Assembly: GCA_032718475.1 (NCBI GenBank)
Contig: JAUCBJ010001077.1
Coordinates: 1 to 64,000 of the forward strand
Length of the DNA stretch: 64,000 bases
Reading direction: 5' to 3'
From: Nemertoderma westbladi
Taxonomy: Eukaryota > Xenacoelomorpha > Nemertodermatida > Nemertodermatidae
Shown here: in pieces, positions 1 to 10,422 of the stretch
How positions within the stretch are numbered: the stretch's first letter is position 1
Layout of the letters: every line of letters starts with the position of its first letter
The notes under the pieces: model-generated
What the model was told of the DNA's origin: nothing
The model's input: only the letters and a program-made list of their open reading frames with translations
The model's database searches: none
Translations under genes and position numbers: made by a program

Positions 1-99
1 AAGAAATGTTATTTCATTAATATCTTCGTTGGCTATTCGTGTCATTCATTACCGGTATCTACAAGATGTAAACCTAAATAAAAATAAATGGGGAATTGT

Positions 100-1443
100 T
101 GAGTGGCTGTCGCTGTGACATAGCTGTGGCCAGCGTTGGGTGACTGTGACACAGCGTTGGGTGGCCAGCGATGGGTGGCCAGCGTTGGGTGACTGTGACA
201 CAGCGTTGGGTGGCCAGCGATGGGTGGCCAGCGTTGGGTGACTGTGACATAGCGTTGGGTGGCTGTGGCATAGAATTGAGTGGCTGTGGCATAGCGTTGA
301 GTGGCTGTGACATAGCGTTGAGTAACTGTGACATAGCGTTGAGTGGCTGTGACATAGCTTTGAGTGGCTGTGACAAAGCATTGAGCGGCTGTGACGCATT
401 GATCGGCTGTGACATAGCATTGAGCGGCTGTGACATAGCGTTGGGTGGCTGTGGCATAGCATTGAGTGGCTGTGACATAGCGTTGATTGGCTGTGACATA
501 GCGTTGAGTGGCTGTGACATAGCTTTGAGTGGCTGTGACATAGCATTGAGCGGCTGTGACATAGCATTGAGCAGCTGTGACATAGCGTTGGGTGGTTGTG
601 ATGTGACATAGCGTTGGGTGGCTGTGGCATAGCGTTGAGCGGCTGTGACATAGCATTGGGCGGCTGTGACATAGCGTTGGGTGACTGTGGCATAGCATTG
701 AGTGGCTGTGACATAGCGTTGATTGGCTGTGACATAACGTTGGGTGGCTAGCGTTGATTGGCTGTGACATAGCGTTGAGTGGCTGTGACATAGCGTTGAG
801 TGGCTGTGACATAGCTTTGAGTGGCTGTGACAAAGCATTGAGTGGATGTGACATAGCATTGGGCGGCTGTGACATAGCGTTGGGTGGTTGTGATGTGACA
901 TAGCGTTGGGTGGCTGTGGCAGTGTGGCATAGCGGTTGAGTGGTTGTTGTGACAAAGCGTTGGGTGGCTGTGACAATACGTTGAGTGGCTGTGACATAGC
1001 GTTGAGTGTCTGTGACATAGCGTTGAGTGGCTGTGACATAGCGTTGGGTGGCTGTGGCATAGCATTGCGTGGTTGTGACATAGCGTTGAGTGGCTGTGAC
1101 ATGGCATTGAGCGCCTGTGAGATAGCGTTGAGTGGCTGTGGCTGTGACATAGCGTTGGGTGGCTGTGGCATAGCGTTGAGTGGGTATGACATAGCATTGA
1201 GCGGCTGTGACATAGCATTGAGCGGCTGTGACATAGTATTGAGTGGTTGTGACATTGCATTGAGTGGCTGTGACATGGCATTGAGCGCCTGTGAGATAGC
1301 GTTGAGTGGCTGTGACATAGCGTTGAGTGTCTGTGACATAGCTTTGAGTGGCTGTGACATAGCATTGAGCGGCTGTGACATAGCATTGAGCGGCTGTGAC
1401 ATAGCATTGAGTGGTTGTGACATTGCATTGAGTGGCTGTGACT
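100..1443. repeat. 21-bp minisatellite, about 60 copies
   Basis: This is a long imperfect tandem array with a basic unit of 21 bp built on GTGGCTGTGACATAGCGTTG. Single-base variants, occasional 6-12 bp losses and local higher-order shuffling are visible. Because the period is a multiple of three, several frames on both strands stay open for hundreds of codons and give seven-residue peptide repeats such as SGCDIAL. I read these as artefacts of the period, not as genes. Confidence 0.95.
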
Positions 1444-3854
1444 TCTGTCTCGCCCAACTTCTGTCTCTGCTTCCAAAAGTATAAAAAAGCGTCTCGATAT
1501 ATAAAACATCGAGACTGGAAAAATATTTCGAGAAAATATCGCCATGGGATATATAGTGGTAGCTTAGTGAAAGGGTTTGGTTAGGTAAGTCTAGAGTTTA
1601 GTGTTGTCTTAGAATAGGGTTAGGTTGTAGATAGAGGGAGAGGCTTCACCTCTGAGTATCAATGATCAACGTATTGTTAGTTGTCTGGGTAATCAGTGTG
1701 AGTATCGTATTGGAAACATGATTGGATTCATTGTCGCTCATATATTCCACCTAAAATGATAATAATATATATACATATGTAGCATTGGAGCAATTAGATC
1801 AACGTGCACAAGTCACCACAACCCATCACAGACTGTTTCACATTGCCACTGCACTGGGGACTGGTTTATAAAGAGGAAATGAGTAAAAAATAAAGCAAAC
1901 ATTTACTTACCTACCATAGATAGCCAGAGTAAGGCATGTTTTATTTTAAATTACAGTATACATATGCACGCTCTGACGATTTATAAACGGCCCAAAGTAC
2001 CAAGTGGGCCAAACCTAACAGCAAGGCCTAGTAGTAAGTAAAATAATAACCTCATCGCCAGAATCTGATGCGTATCTTTAGCTGGCTGCCTGGGACCGCA
2101 TGTGTAATTTACTTCCGGCCGCCGGCGCTTTTTCCCTCTATTTGATCCAAATAGATTACAGGATTAGGATTTTAATCACTTGAATCACTGAAATAACGAT
2201 GTGTAAGAAGCCTATTCAAGTTCAATACAAACCTGTTAAGTGAAGAACCTTCGCATTAAATGTGGGCCAACTTGACAGTTGACAGAAGATCTGGATTCGA
2301 AAATTCTTTCCAACGTACCGGTAACAGTAGGCCGGCATTTCGAGGAGGCCATAATATTTTTCCAGTCTGCCAGTGCAGCCCTTGCCGCTTGCCTGTTGTT
2401 TCGACCAACCAGCGCCAGGAAGACAGAGCCCAATCTAAACTGTCGTCGTCATCGAATTACTGGCACTGCACTGCCTGACTGCATTACATACAGACATATT
2501 ACTGTATTCTGGTATTACAATACAATTAGGCTAGGCTGCTAGGCCTATATAATGTACATAAATAATATATAATGTATATGACATATATTATGTATTATAT
2601 ATGTTATGTAGGCCTATATAACATATAATGTATAATATAAAAAGATTTATCATTTTATATGACAGTCAGACAGTATGAAGCTTAATTAAAAATAACTTAA
2701 ACAGTTAATATAGGCATACGGCAGTAAACAAACATATGGCAGTATGGTCAACCCTATTGCAGCACTTAAACCAGTAAACAGCTGGCCTACACACTGCAGC
2801 ACTACTGTCAAGCTCTCAGAATGTGGCTGGAGTGCATGGAGAGGGTGCTGGTAGGCTGGGGCAGGCAGTGGAGTGTCTACTGACTGACTGATGTACTGCA
2901 TGCACTGCTGCATGATTTATAGGCCTATAAACGAATTTGGCGGTAAATTTTAGGCGGTTTATTCAAACAGCCTTAAGACATATTGGCAATGATGTGCAGG
3001 ACGTTTGTTCAACACGACAAAGTAGCATTTAACAAACAGCTGGAATAAACATGTATGATTTATGTTACACAATAACATGTAAAACAAATGTTAAATAATT
3101 ACATGATAAAACATGTTACATTTAGGTATCATTAAAACGTGATCAACAAATGTTTGATTATAACATGATTGGATATTATGTTATTTAGATGTTAAAATAA
3201 CATGTTGATTAAAACAAGTTTAGAAAAAAAACATGTCAACATGATTCAAGCATATAAACAAACGTTTGGTATAATAGCGTGTAGCGTGTCTGGTTAGCAT
3301 TCATGTTCAATACTTCCGAAACTACCGAACAAAGTACCATCCAAATTCTTTGAAAATACTGAAGATGCGGTCTGGCATTTAAAAATAATAACCGCGGTGC
3401 TCCAAATAGATGACACATGGTTTTAGATGCTTAAAACATTCTAAATCTAAATTAGTTAGTTATTTATTTACTTATTTGGTTTACTTAGTTATTTAAATTT
3501 AAAATAATATGTAATAATATATGATCTATAATGATAATACTGAATTGTACAACCAGGACTTATTATTGTACTTAACCCTTTCCGCCCTGAACGTGATTAT
3601 TTATATTTCTACTAATGTATTTATCATACATTATCTTACAACCTGGTGCTATTTAATAATTTGAGATTTTAATAAGTCAATAACATAATAATATAATAAC
3701 AATAATAGTTGTGGCTTACAGTTGGAATTGTTACTAAACGGAAAAAGACACTCTGATGTATAATTTTGGATATTATATTCAAACTACAGTAATGTCTATA
3801 ACAAAAATTATAACTAATACAGATTGAGAGAATTTGGGCAATATAAATGAGGTC
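1444..3854. other. Gene-poor stretch, no gene recognised
   Basis: I see no convincing exon here. The stretch is AT-rich. It includes a block at 2535-2640 with repeated AGGCCTATATAA and long TATA runs, and a block at about 3010-3240 dense in AACATG/CATGTT words. Short overlapping open frames at 2236-2542 on both strands have no recognisable domain and no splice context that I trust. Confidence 0.5.
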
Positions 3855-4130
3855 TTTCCGGGCTTGCCAATCTCATGGTAATTGTTTCTCCCAAGTCCAG
3901 TATTCCGGTGGTTGCACCGAAAATGAAAACCTGTTATTATTCACATCCTCGCCTCGGGACGCAGATCTGATATGTTCTCATGTTTACTTCTCCAACTGCC
4001 CACTAAACTGTTTAGGTCTTTAGGTCTGCCCTTAGTAGTCAGCAGTCTTGTAACAACCATCAATTCTTTGTTAAAGTGATTTTGTCAGAGTTCAGGTCTC
4101 ATCGCTGTATAAAAGTTACACGTTCGTGGG
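3855..4130 (-). mobile_element. Decayed RTE-type LINE 3' fragment
   Basis: The segment resembles, with many substitutions and gaps, the RTE reverse-transcriptase 3' region at 44.2-44.65 kb. Shared blocks include TTTCTCCCAAGT, CTGCCCTTAGTAGTC, CAACCATCAATTC and AGGTCTCA followed by GTATAAAAGT. No reading frame is retained, so this is an old fossil. It was recognised only by comparison inside this window. Confidence 0.6.
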
Positions 4131-4389
4131 GCCATCGCGCAGGATGAGGGTCAGTTATTAGATAGGTACAGATTAAAATTGAGCAATTCTATCCCAAAAT
4201 CGGTACTTAAGAAATTTAAATAAACTTAAATTTAACCAAACTTTTACTTAATGTCATAGAAGTCCACAGTCAACTACTCAAAAAATTCAATGCATTCTTC
4301 AGTCCTCGGGTCTCGCTCATCAGTTAGTCCAGTTTGCCCGTAGCGCTAGCGCATTAGCGATACCACAAGTCGAGGTCGCCAACGGCACT

Positions 4390-4720
4390 GCGACAGACAG
4401 AGTACAGTTTGAGTACCGGTACAATTTCAAAACGTTGCTGGGTGGGTATTGCAGTATTGGACTGTTGGGGTACCTAGTGCAGTAGTAGATACCGGAACAT
4501 GGAATAAAGGTCAGCTGGTACAACCTGACAATATGTCAGTCATAGCAGTCTTAAGTCCGCATAATTTCAAAACTTCCATGGTTGCCTTTGCCGAGCCGAT
4601 TGGTGGGTGGCGCCAACGACCTGAAGACGGTACCGGTAACTCTGTACCAGTACCACTGTAACAGTACCGGTACCGTACTGTAAAACATATGTTTAATAAG
4701 ATTAAAGTACCGTACCGGTA
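4390..4720. repeat. Cluster of TACCGGTA palindromes
   Basis: The octamer TACCGGTA and its core ACCGGT occur repeatedly here, for example near 4413, 4490, 4631, 4668 and 4713. The cluster lies in otherwise unremarkable intergenic DNA. The same palindrome recurs through the window, with a second dense cluster at 61.2-63.3 kb. Confidence 0.6.
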
Positions 4721-4859
4721 CATGATATGGCTGAATAGTCGCGAATAACTGAATACTCTGAACTCAGCAATCTGGAAATGCTGGAATGGCTGAAGAAAGT
4801 GAAATAGGCCAACCACACTTCCCAAGCAGCCAAGGCCACATTATTGCTGCATTGTACCC

Positions 4860-4889
4860 AAGGCGATACCTACTACTAGGTATCGCCTT
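4860..4889. repeat. Perfect 13-bp-arm hairpin
   Basis: The arms AAGGCGATACCTA (4860-4872) and TAGGTATCGCCTT (4877-4889) are exact inverse complements around the four-base loop CTAC. No gene is adjacent. It may be the centre of a small palindromic repeat or a cruciform-prone site. Confidence 0.9.
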
Positions 4890-5044
4890 GATTGTACCGG
4901 TATTGGTGAATTTCAAACCCACCTGATATATCCTGCAGTCTCCTAGCAACCAGCTGATACCAAGCCTAATAATTTTTGGGTAAATAAATTTATTATAACT
5001 GCAAGACAGTTACACAGATGCTGCACGAAGACCCACGCAAATTC

Positions 5045-5320
5045 AACTTGGAAAATTTCTAAACTTTTGCCAGACTACATATGTACCAAGTTTGGATATA
5101 TTTTATCGAGATTTGGCTGAGTTATTAATGTTTAAAATTGGACACAACAGATCAACAGAACAACAGAGCAACAGACACACCGATTGAGTTAGTGGTACCT
5201 GTATGCTACCCTCGCTTACTTTCGTCGCTCGCCCCACAACAGAGCAACAGAACAACAGACACACCGATTGAGTTAGTGGTACCTGTATGCTAAGCTCGCT
5301 TACTTTCGTCGCTCGCCCCA
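5045..5320. repeat. Tandem 84-bp duplication in a dispersed repeat
   Basis: Two near-identical 84-bp units (about 5153-5236 and 5237-5320) share CACACCGATTGAGTTAGTGG and end in CGTCGCTCGCCCCA. The preceding block (5055-5095, AATTTCTAAACTTTT then GTACCAAGTTTGG) recurs at 33.57-33.64 kb, where the copy also ends in GCTCGCCCCACA. A third copy of that end lies near 21.77 kb. Together they look like one dispersed repeat family. Confidence 0.7.
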
Positions 5321-5839
5321 GATTTTCCACTTTGGCAGTGTAGGCCTACTGTCCAGAGTACAAACACATGGACTCAGCTATATGCCCAAAGGATGAGAGT
5401 AAATATTTGGCAAATACTACGGGATATTCTAGCATTATTGATTCTATTTGGTATCTTTATTGGACTACATTGTTTTATTATTGAGTGACGTCAGAGTTCA
5501 AAATACAATTTTTTATCATAAAGTACTGATATTGTATTATTTATTTACTGAAAATATATATTATAGATTAGGTGCCGTATTTGTACAAGCATTTTTAACA
5601 ATGTGAGCGCCTTCGAATCTATAATCTATTGAATTATAGTAGGGCATATTTAAATACAGTACCTGTGTTAAATGTTAATATTAATAGTATAATTATTTAC
5701 CATTTAATTCCATCTCCCATTAAACACCATCTCCCTTAATACAATAACCGTTTTTAGCAAGTCGGAGTCTCGCCCCCAAAATATTTTCAAATTTCAATCT
5801 CAAAAGCTACAAAATGTATTTAGTGTGATGATAGTTCGG

Positions 5840-6090
5840 TGACATTTCTTACTGCTGGCAGATCCGGAATTTGTAATTTCTGATCTATTTCGATACAACA
5901 AGCCGTTAAATATCTTCTATTTGGCAATTTTTGGCCACCTCGGTCGTCCTTATTTGTCGTCTTTCTTATGCAATTTAGATATCATTAGAACAGCCTTCAT
6001 CTGCAGATTCCGAATCTGAAAACCGTTTTAAATTTCACCAAAAATTGCCAAAGATATTATTAAAATACTAACGTGTTAAAAAGACAAAAA
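5840..6090. repeat. Short inverted-repeat segment
   Basis: TTGGCAATTTTTGG near 5920 is answered by CCAAAAATTGCCAA near 6040, with further weak inverse similarity outside them. It is probably a small palindromic element. No coding capacity is seen. Confidence 0.4.
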
Positions 6091-6359
6091 ATAAAGCCAA
6101 CTGAGGTTGTTAAATATTGATAAAAAAGACATTATTTAATTGCATTTTGTACCGTATCGAATCGAAATAGCTCAAGCAAAAGCAAGCAGAAGCAAGCAGA
6201 AGCAAGCAAAAGCGGCGACGCGTATAACACACACACCGGTCGGGATCCATACTGCCAACTCCGTTGGATCCCGTCACAGTATCGAAATAGCTCAGAAATT
6301 TAAAAATCCTGCTCTGCCAGAAGTAAGAAAAGTTGTCTATCTTCATTTTCAGGCATGTT

Positions 6360-6616
6360 ATTTAAATTTGAAAAAGTATGGGGGGTGGGGAATTCCGACA
6401 CAATCAAAATTTATCCCTACCTCGTGGAAAATCGATACTAATAACAGCTGATTACTCTTAAAAAATAAACCTGTAACCTGTTCTATTGACTTTCGTTTAT
6501 TGTTTTGGTTAGAATAACGTGCCACTGTAACCTGCTCATTGTAATTTAACATTGAGACGAAATATTATTTCGCCGAGATGGGATTCGCGTCAAGTCCCCC
6601 CCCCCCCCCCCCCCCC
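6360..6616 (+). repeat. Dispersed repeat ending in a C21 tract
   Basis: Blocks such as AAATAAACCTGTAACCTGTT, TGTTTTGGTTAGAATAA and AATTTAACATTGAGACG recur at 40.59-40.79 kb (same strand) and 27.66-27.87 kb (opposite strand). This copy ends in an uninterrupted run of 21 C (6596-6616), and the 27.7-kb copy begins with the complementary G run. That makes the homopolymer part of the element end. It is probably a non-autonomous transposon. Confidence 0.65.
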
Positions 6617-6763
6617 TCAAATTAGTAACATAAACAACTCTTATGTTTGGGGTCTGTAGTGGTCTGGAAGGTCAAAAAAAGGTGGGAAGTTATTTGCTAC
6701 AATCGATATTTGATTTCTGTTATTAACATAAATTATTAAAGTGAAATAATTATATACAAAAAT

Positions 6764-8253
6764 ATGGTTGAGGTTGATATCTTGTCGATTGTTTTATTCG
6801 TGACTGTATTTCTGGGAGTCTATATTTACTTCTATTATCATACTGTAACCATCGCGATGATAAGTTACCCCCTTCTCATAGGGGTCTACCTCTCTTGGGA
6901 AATCTTCTATCTTTACTCGATTCCTATACATTTCCCCAGACACTCACTAACTGGTCCAAAGAATTACGAAGTGGCTTTATAACCATAAAACTTGGTCCCA
7001 AGCATCTCTTTGTGTTAAACAATTACGCTTTGGTCAAAGAAGCCTTTGTTGAAAATTCCAAGATTTTCTCAGAAAGACCAGTAATAAACAAAACTGATAG
7101 ACCATCCAATAAAACTGGCTTGGATTTCAATGATGGGAAATCTTGGGCTGTGATGCGACGTCTGGTCACTCGAGTTTTTCGCAACTTTGGAATTGGCAGC
7201 AGTAGAATAGAACAGCGAGTAATCAACGAAGCGAATCATCTTTGTGATGAGTTGCTCAGTCATGAACACGAAGATTATGATCCACACAAAGCTATTTGCG
7301 TGACCATCTTTAATGTCATTTGTACTTTTATTTTTGGCAAACGATTTGATACAGATGATCCAGATTTCTGTGAGTTTATGGAATCCAATGAGATAATAAT
7401 GCGAACTGCTGGTCCTTCTAAGCAGCCGATACTTCCGTATTGGATTCCAGGTACAGTAGGCTACAAAAAGCATAGAGCAGTCATCAAAATGAAAAATCTT
7501 ATGCGGAAAGAAATTGCTTCACATCGAGCTGCATTCAATTACGACAACGAAGATACGAATTTAATTGACTCCTATATGAAGCATGTTTCATCTAATGCAA
7601 AATCCGAGGATTTGAAATATGTCAATGATGATAACATTATGTTAGTTATTAGGGATTTGTTTATGGCGGGCTCTGATACCACATCTAATGCTGTTTATTG
7701 GTTCGTTTTAATTATGGCTAAGAATCCAGCCATTCAGAAAAAATGCCAGGATTTACTGGAGAGCAAAGTTGGTCGAAATGGTCTGCCAAGCAATGATACA
7801 TTCCGCGAATTACCGTATTTGGAAGCCGTACTGTGCGAGGTGCTAAGGTTTGGGTGTATTGCACCCCTTACCGCACCTCACAGACTGGAATGCGACACTG
7901 TTTTCCAGTCGTACAATCTACCTCGTGATTCTGTTCTAGTCGCCAACCTGTGGGCGATTTCTCGCGATCCAGATGTTTGGGAGAAACCCGATGAATTTTG
8001 CCCTCATCATTTTCTTGATGATTATTATAAGTTGGTAATCCCAGAATGTTTTATGCCTTTTGGAATTGGTCCTCGGATCTGTATCGGTGAATCATTGTCT
8101 AAAGTTGAAATGAGAATCATATACGGATTTCTTCTGCATACATTCGAGATATCGCCACCCAGCGATGATAAACTACCACAACATGGGGAGGTGGCGGGTG
8201 GAATTACAAGAAGACCGTCAAGCTATCGAGTAGTGTTTAAACGCAGGATTTAA
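6764..8253 (+). CDS. Cytochrome P450, CYP2-clan-like, single exon with a one-base frameshift
   Basis: This encodes a haem-thiolate monooxygenase of the microsomal type; the substrate cannot be told. The N-terminal part (6764-about 6870) is a hydrophobic ER anchor. After it the frame changes at a run of five C (6868-6872) and the rest reads through to 8253, opening with RGLPLLGNLLSLL, the usual proline/glycine hinge region. Visible hallmarks are the I-helix MAGSDTTSNAV, the K-helix E-x-x-R (EVLR), a divergent meander motif (PHHF where PxRF is usual) and the haem loop FGIGPRICIG with its cysteine ligand. Combined length is about 496 residues, normal for the family. There are no introns, which is unusual for animal P450 genes and suggests a retrocopy. 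The hinge reads PSHRG where PPGP-type is usual. Overlapping polyadenylation signals lie at 8252 and 8570. Whether the frame break is real or a homopolymer error cannot be decided here. Confidence 0.88.
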
Positions 8254-8569
8254 TAAAATGGAATGATATATGAGTATATGACTGAATAGTAATCTATTTA
8301 ATCAACCTTAATGTTGGAGTTTTGAATTATTGAATTTTAGAAAACTTTGTAGTCTTTGTCTATATACTGTAGTATGATGGATATTATTAGTATTTATAAT
8401 AGTATTTACGTTTCGTAACGTTATGTACAGTAGGTGTTGGTAGCTTTATCAAAAATGGATGCTATCTGGAAATCAGACCTCGCATCACCTGAACACCAAG
8501 TTCTTACGGGTCACAGTGAAAATGTAGTTTTATACGTGGTTGTCACCTGGCCACTGAACAATTCACTTG

Positions 8570-8575
8570 AATAAA
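8570..8575 (+). promoter_or_regulatory. Candidate polyadenylation signal for the P450
   Basis: There is an AATAAA hexamer about 320 bp after the stop codon. A nearer AATAAA overlaps the stop at 8252-8257 but would leave almost no 3' UTR. Confidence 0.4.
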
Positions 8576-8632
8576 GAATTTATGGTTGTTAGGCTACAAA
8601 AGACTACTAAGGGCAATACTAAACATTAGACA

Positions 8633-9780
8633 TTAAGGGAGGGTAGCGCATTTTCTGACCAAAAAGACGAATTTTTGAAACATATCCTATATGATGCAGA
8701 ATTTCATGCTGAATCGAAATATGGAAACCGTTTTCCCTTATCTGGGATATAAGATACTGCCTCCGATATATCGCGATATCGGTAAAGGCAATGAAGTTTG
8801 GGGTTTGCATTCAATTTCTGCAAATTTCTATGCACAGTGGTGCCAATTGGATGTCTCCACGAGAAAGAGCACACAATTTTAATTGAGAAGGTTTTTTTTT
8901 TATGATTATTGAACCTACTTGTCAGCTTATAAGACTACTTCAAGCCATGGAATGAAGACGGGACTCGAATAAGCGACTCTGCGGTCTTTGTGGGATTACA
9001 CGGAATAGACTTATCGGTCATCGGAGATCTTCAAAATGTATAATCTCCAGTTCTAGTGGTCGTACGAAGTTCGTTTTAGGCTCATTCGAAAGCTCTTTTC
9101 TTAGAGAACAAAGTTACCATTGATTTAAGATAAAATGGTTGTGAAGCAACATAACATGAATTTGGGTAAAATATGCCTTGCAAATTTTGTTCAAGTTATG
9201 ATCTTGTTTTCAAGCTTTCATGCTTTCAAGAGTTTGCCAAACCAAATGGTAACTTTGGTCTCTGAGAAAATAGCTTTCAAATGAGCCCAAAACGAACTCC
9301 GTACGACCACTAGATTATAGATAGATTATACATTTTGAAGATCTCTGATGACTGATAAGTCTATTCCGTGCAATCCCACAAAGACCGCAGAGTCGCTTAT
9401 TTGAGTCCGGTCTTCATTCCGGAGACTTGAAGTTGTCTTATAAACTGATCAGTAGGTCCAATAATCATAAAAAAATTCCCTCTCAATTAAAATTTTGTGC
9501 TCTTTCTCGTGGAGACATCCAATTAGCACCACTGAGCACAGAAATTTGCAGAAATTGAATTCAAACTCCAAACTTCATCTCCTTTACCGATATCGCGATA
9601 TATCCGAGCCAGTATCTTCTATCCAAGATATTTTGAAAACTAAGCAAGATATGGCAAAACGGTTTCCATATTTGGATTCAGCATGGAATTCTGCATCAGA
9701 TAGGATATGTTTCAAAAATTCGACTTTTTGGTCAGAAAATGCGCTACCGATCACCCCCCCCCCCCCCCCCCCCCCCTTAA
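8633..9780. mobile_element. Foldback element with arms of about 540 bp
   Basis: The left arm (about 8637-9180) and right arm (about 9230-9776) are inverse complements over most of their length. Matching landmarks are TAGCGCATTTTCTGACC against GGTCAGAAAATGCGCTA, the AAACATATCCTAT block, the GACTCTGCGGTCTTTGTGGGATT block and the CGTACGAAGTTCGTTTT block. The outer ends read TTAAGGG and CCCTTAA, so TTAA may be a target duplication or part of the inverted repeat. The right end contains a 23-base C run (9754-9776) where the left arm has only GGGAGGG. No transposase frame is present, so the element is non-autonomous. Confidence 0.85.
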
Positions 9781-10105
9781 ACAAAATAAAATGCGCTAAC
9801 TAGATAGGTTTAAAGCTAACACGAAGCTAACTTCACGCAGTTTGAACGGGTATTAGTTTCCCAAGCAAGCTTGGGACGCGCTCACACTCCGACCTGGATT
9901 AACGAGGCTGGATTTCAGCGAGTTTAAACGAAGGCAGTAGTGTGAACGTTGCTTCACTTGTGCATAAATTACTTTTCAACGCTTATTTCCGTGGTGTGTT
10001 TTATTTAACGGCATGTTATTCTCGTTGCATGTCGGCCGGCATTGCATCGTAGTGGTTTAGCCAATGTATGTATGTATTAGAATGTACTAGAAGACATGTT
10101 TGTGA
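9781..10105. other. Intergenic, nothing recognised
   Basis: This is a short spacer between the foldback element and the small minisatellite. I see no exon, RNA gene or repeat with a copy elsewhere in the window. Confidence 0.4.
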
Positions 10106-10252
10106 GCGGACTATAAAGTTGTGTAAGCGGACTATAAAGTTGTGTAAGCGGACTATAAAGTTGTGTAAGCAGACTATAAAGTTGTGTAAGCGGACTATAA
10201 AGTTGTGTAAGCGGACTATAAAGTTGTGTAAGCGGACTATAAAGTTGCGTTA
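10106..10252. repeat. 21-bp tandem repeat, 7 copies
   Basis: There are seven nearly exact units of GCGGACTATAAAGTTGTGTA plus one base. The array sits about 170 bp beyond the 3' end of the WD40-protein gene. The repeated seven-residue frames on both strands follow from the period being divisible by three. Confidence 0.95.
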
Positions 10253-10422
10253 ACGGATTAAAAATATTAACATATAATCGTGATGTTTTTGAAACTGTCA
10301 GAGAAAATAAATATTTCAATTTTTCAATGAATTTTTTATAATTCATTTAAATATATAAATCTTTACCCAGAGATCAAATTGAATTAAAATATAACCAATT
10401 TATACACAACTACAAAAATATA

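Noticed and set aside
42-1545. Long open frames on both strands over the 21-bp array
   Set aside because: The 21-bp period keeps several frames open at once; the peptides are pure seven-residue repeats on both strands, with no independent coding signal.
2236-2542. Overlapping small frames on both strands
   Set aside because: No domain, no supported splice sites, and mutually exclusive frames of similar length.
8633-9780. piggyBac element
   Set aside because: TTAA is present, but the termini read GGG...CCC inside TTAA, the reverse of piggyBac, and there is no transposase.
10068-10253. Short repetitive frames on both strands
   Set aside because: They are explained by the 21-bp tandem repeat.
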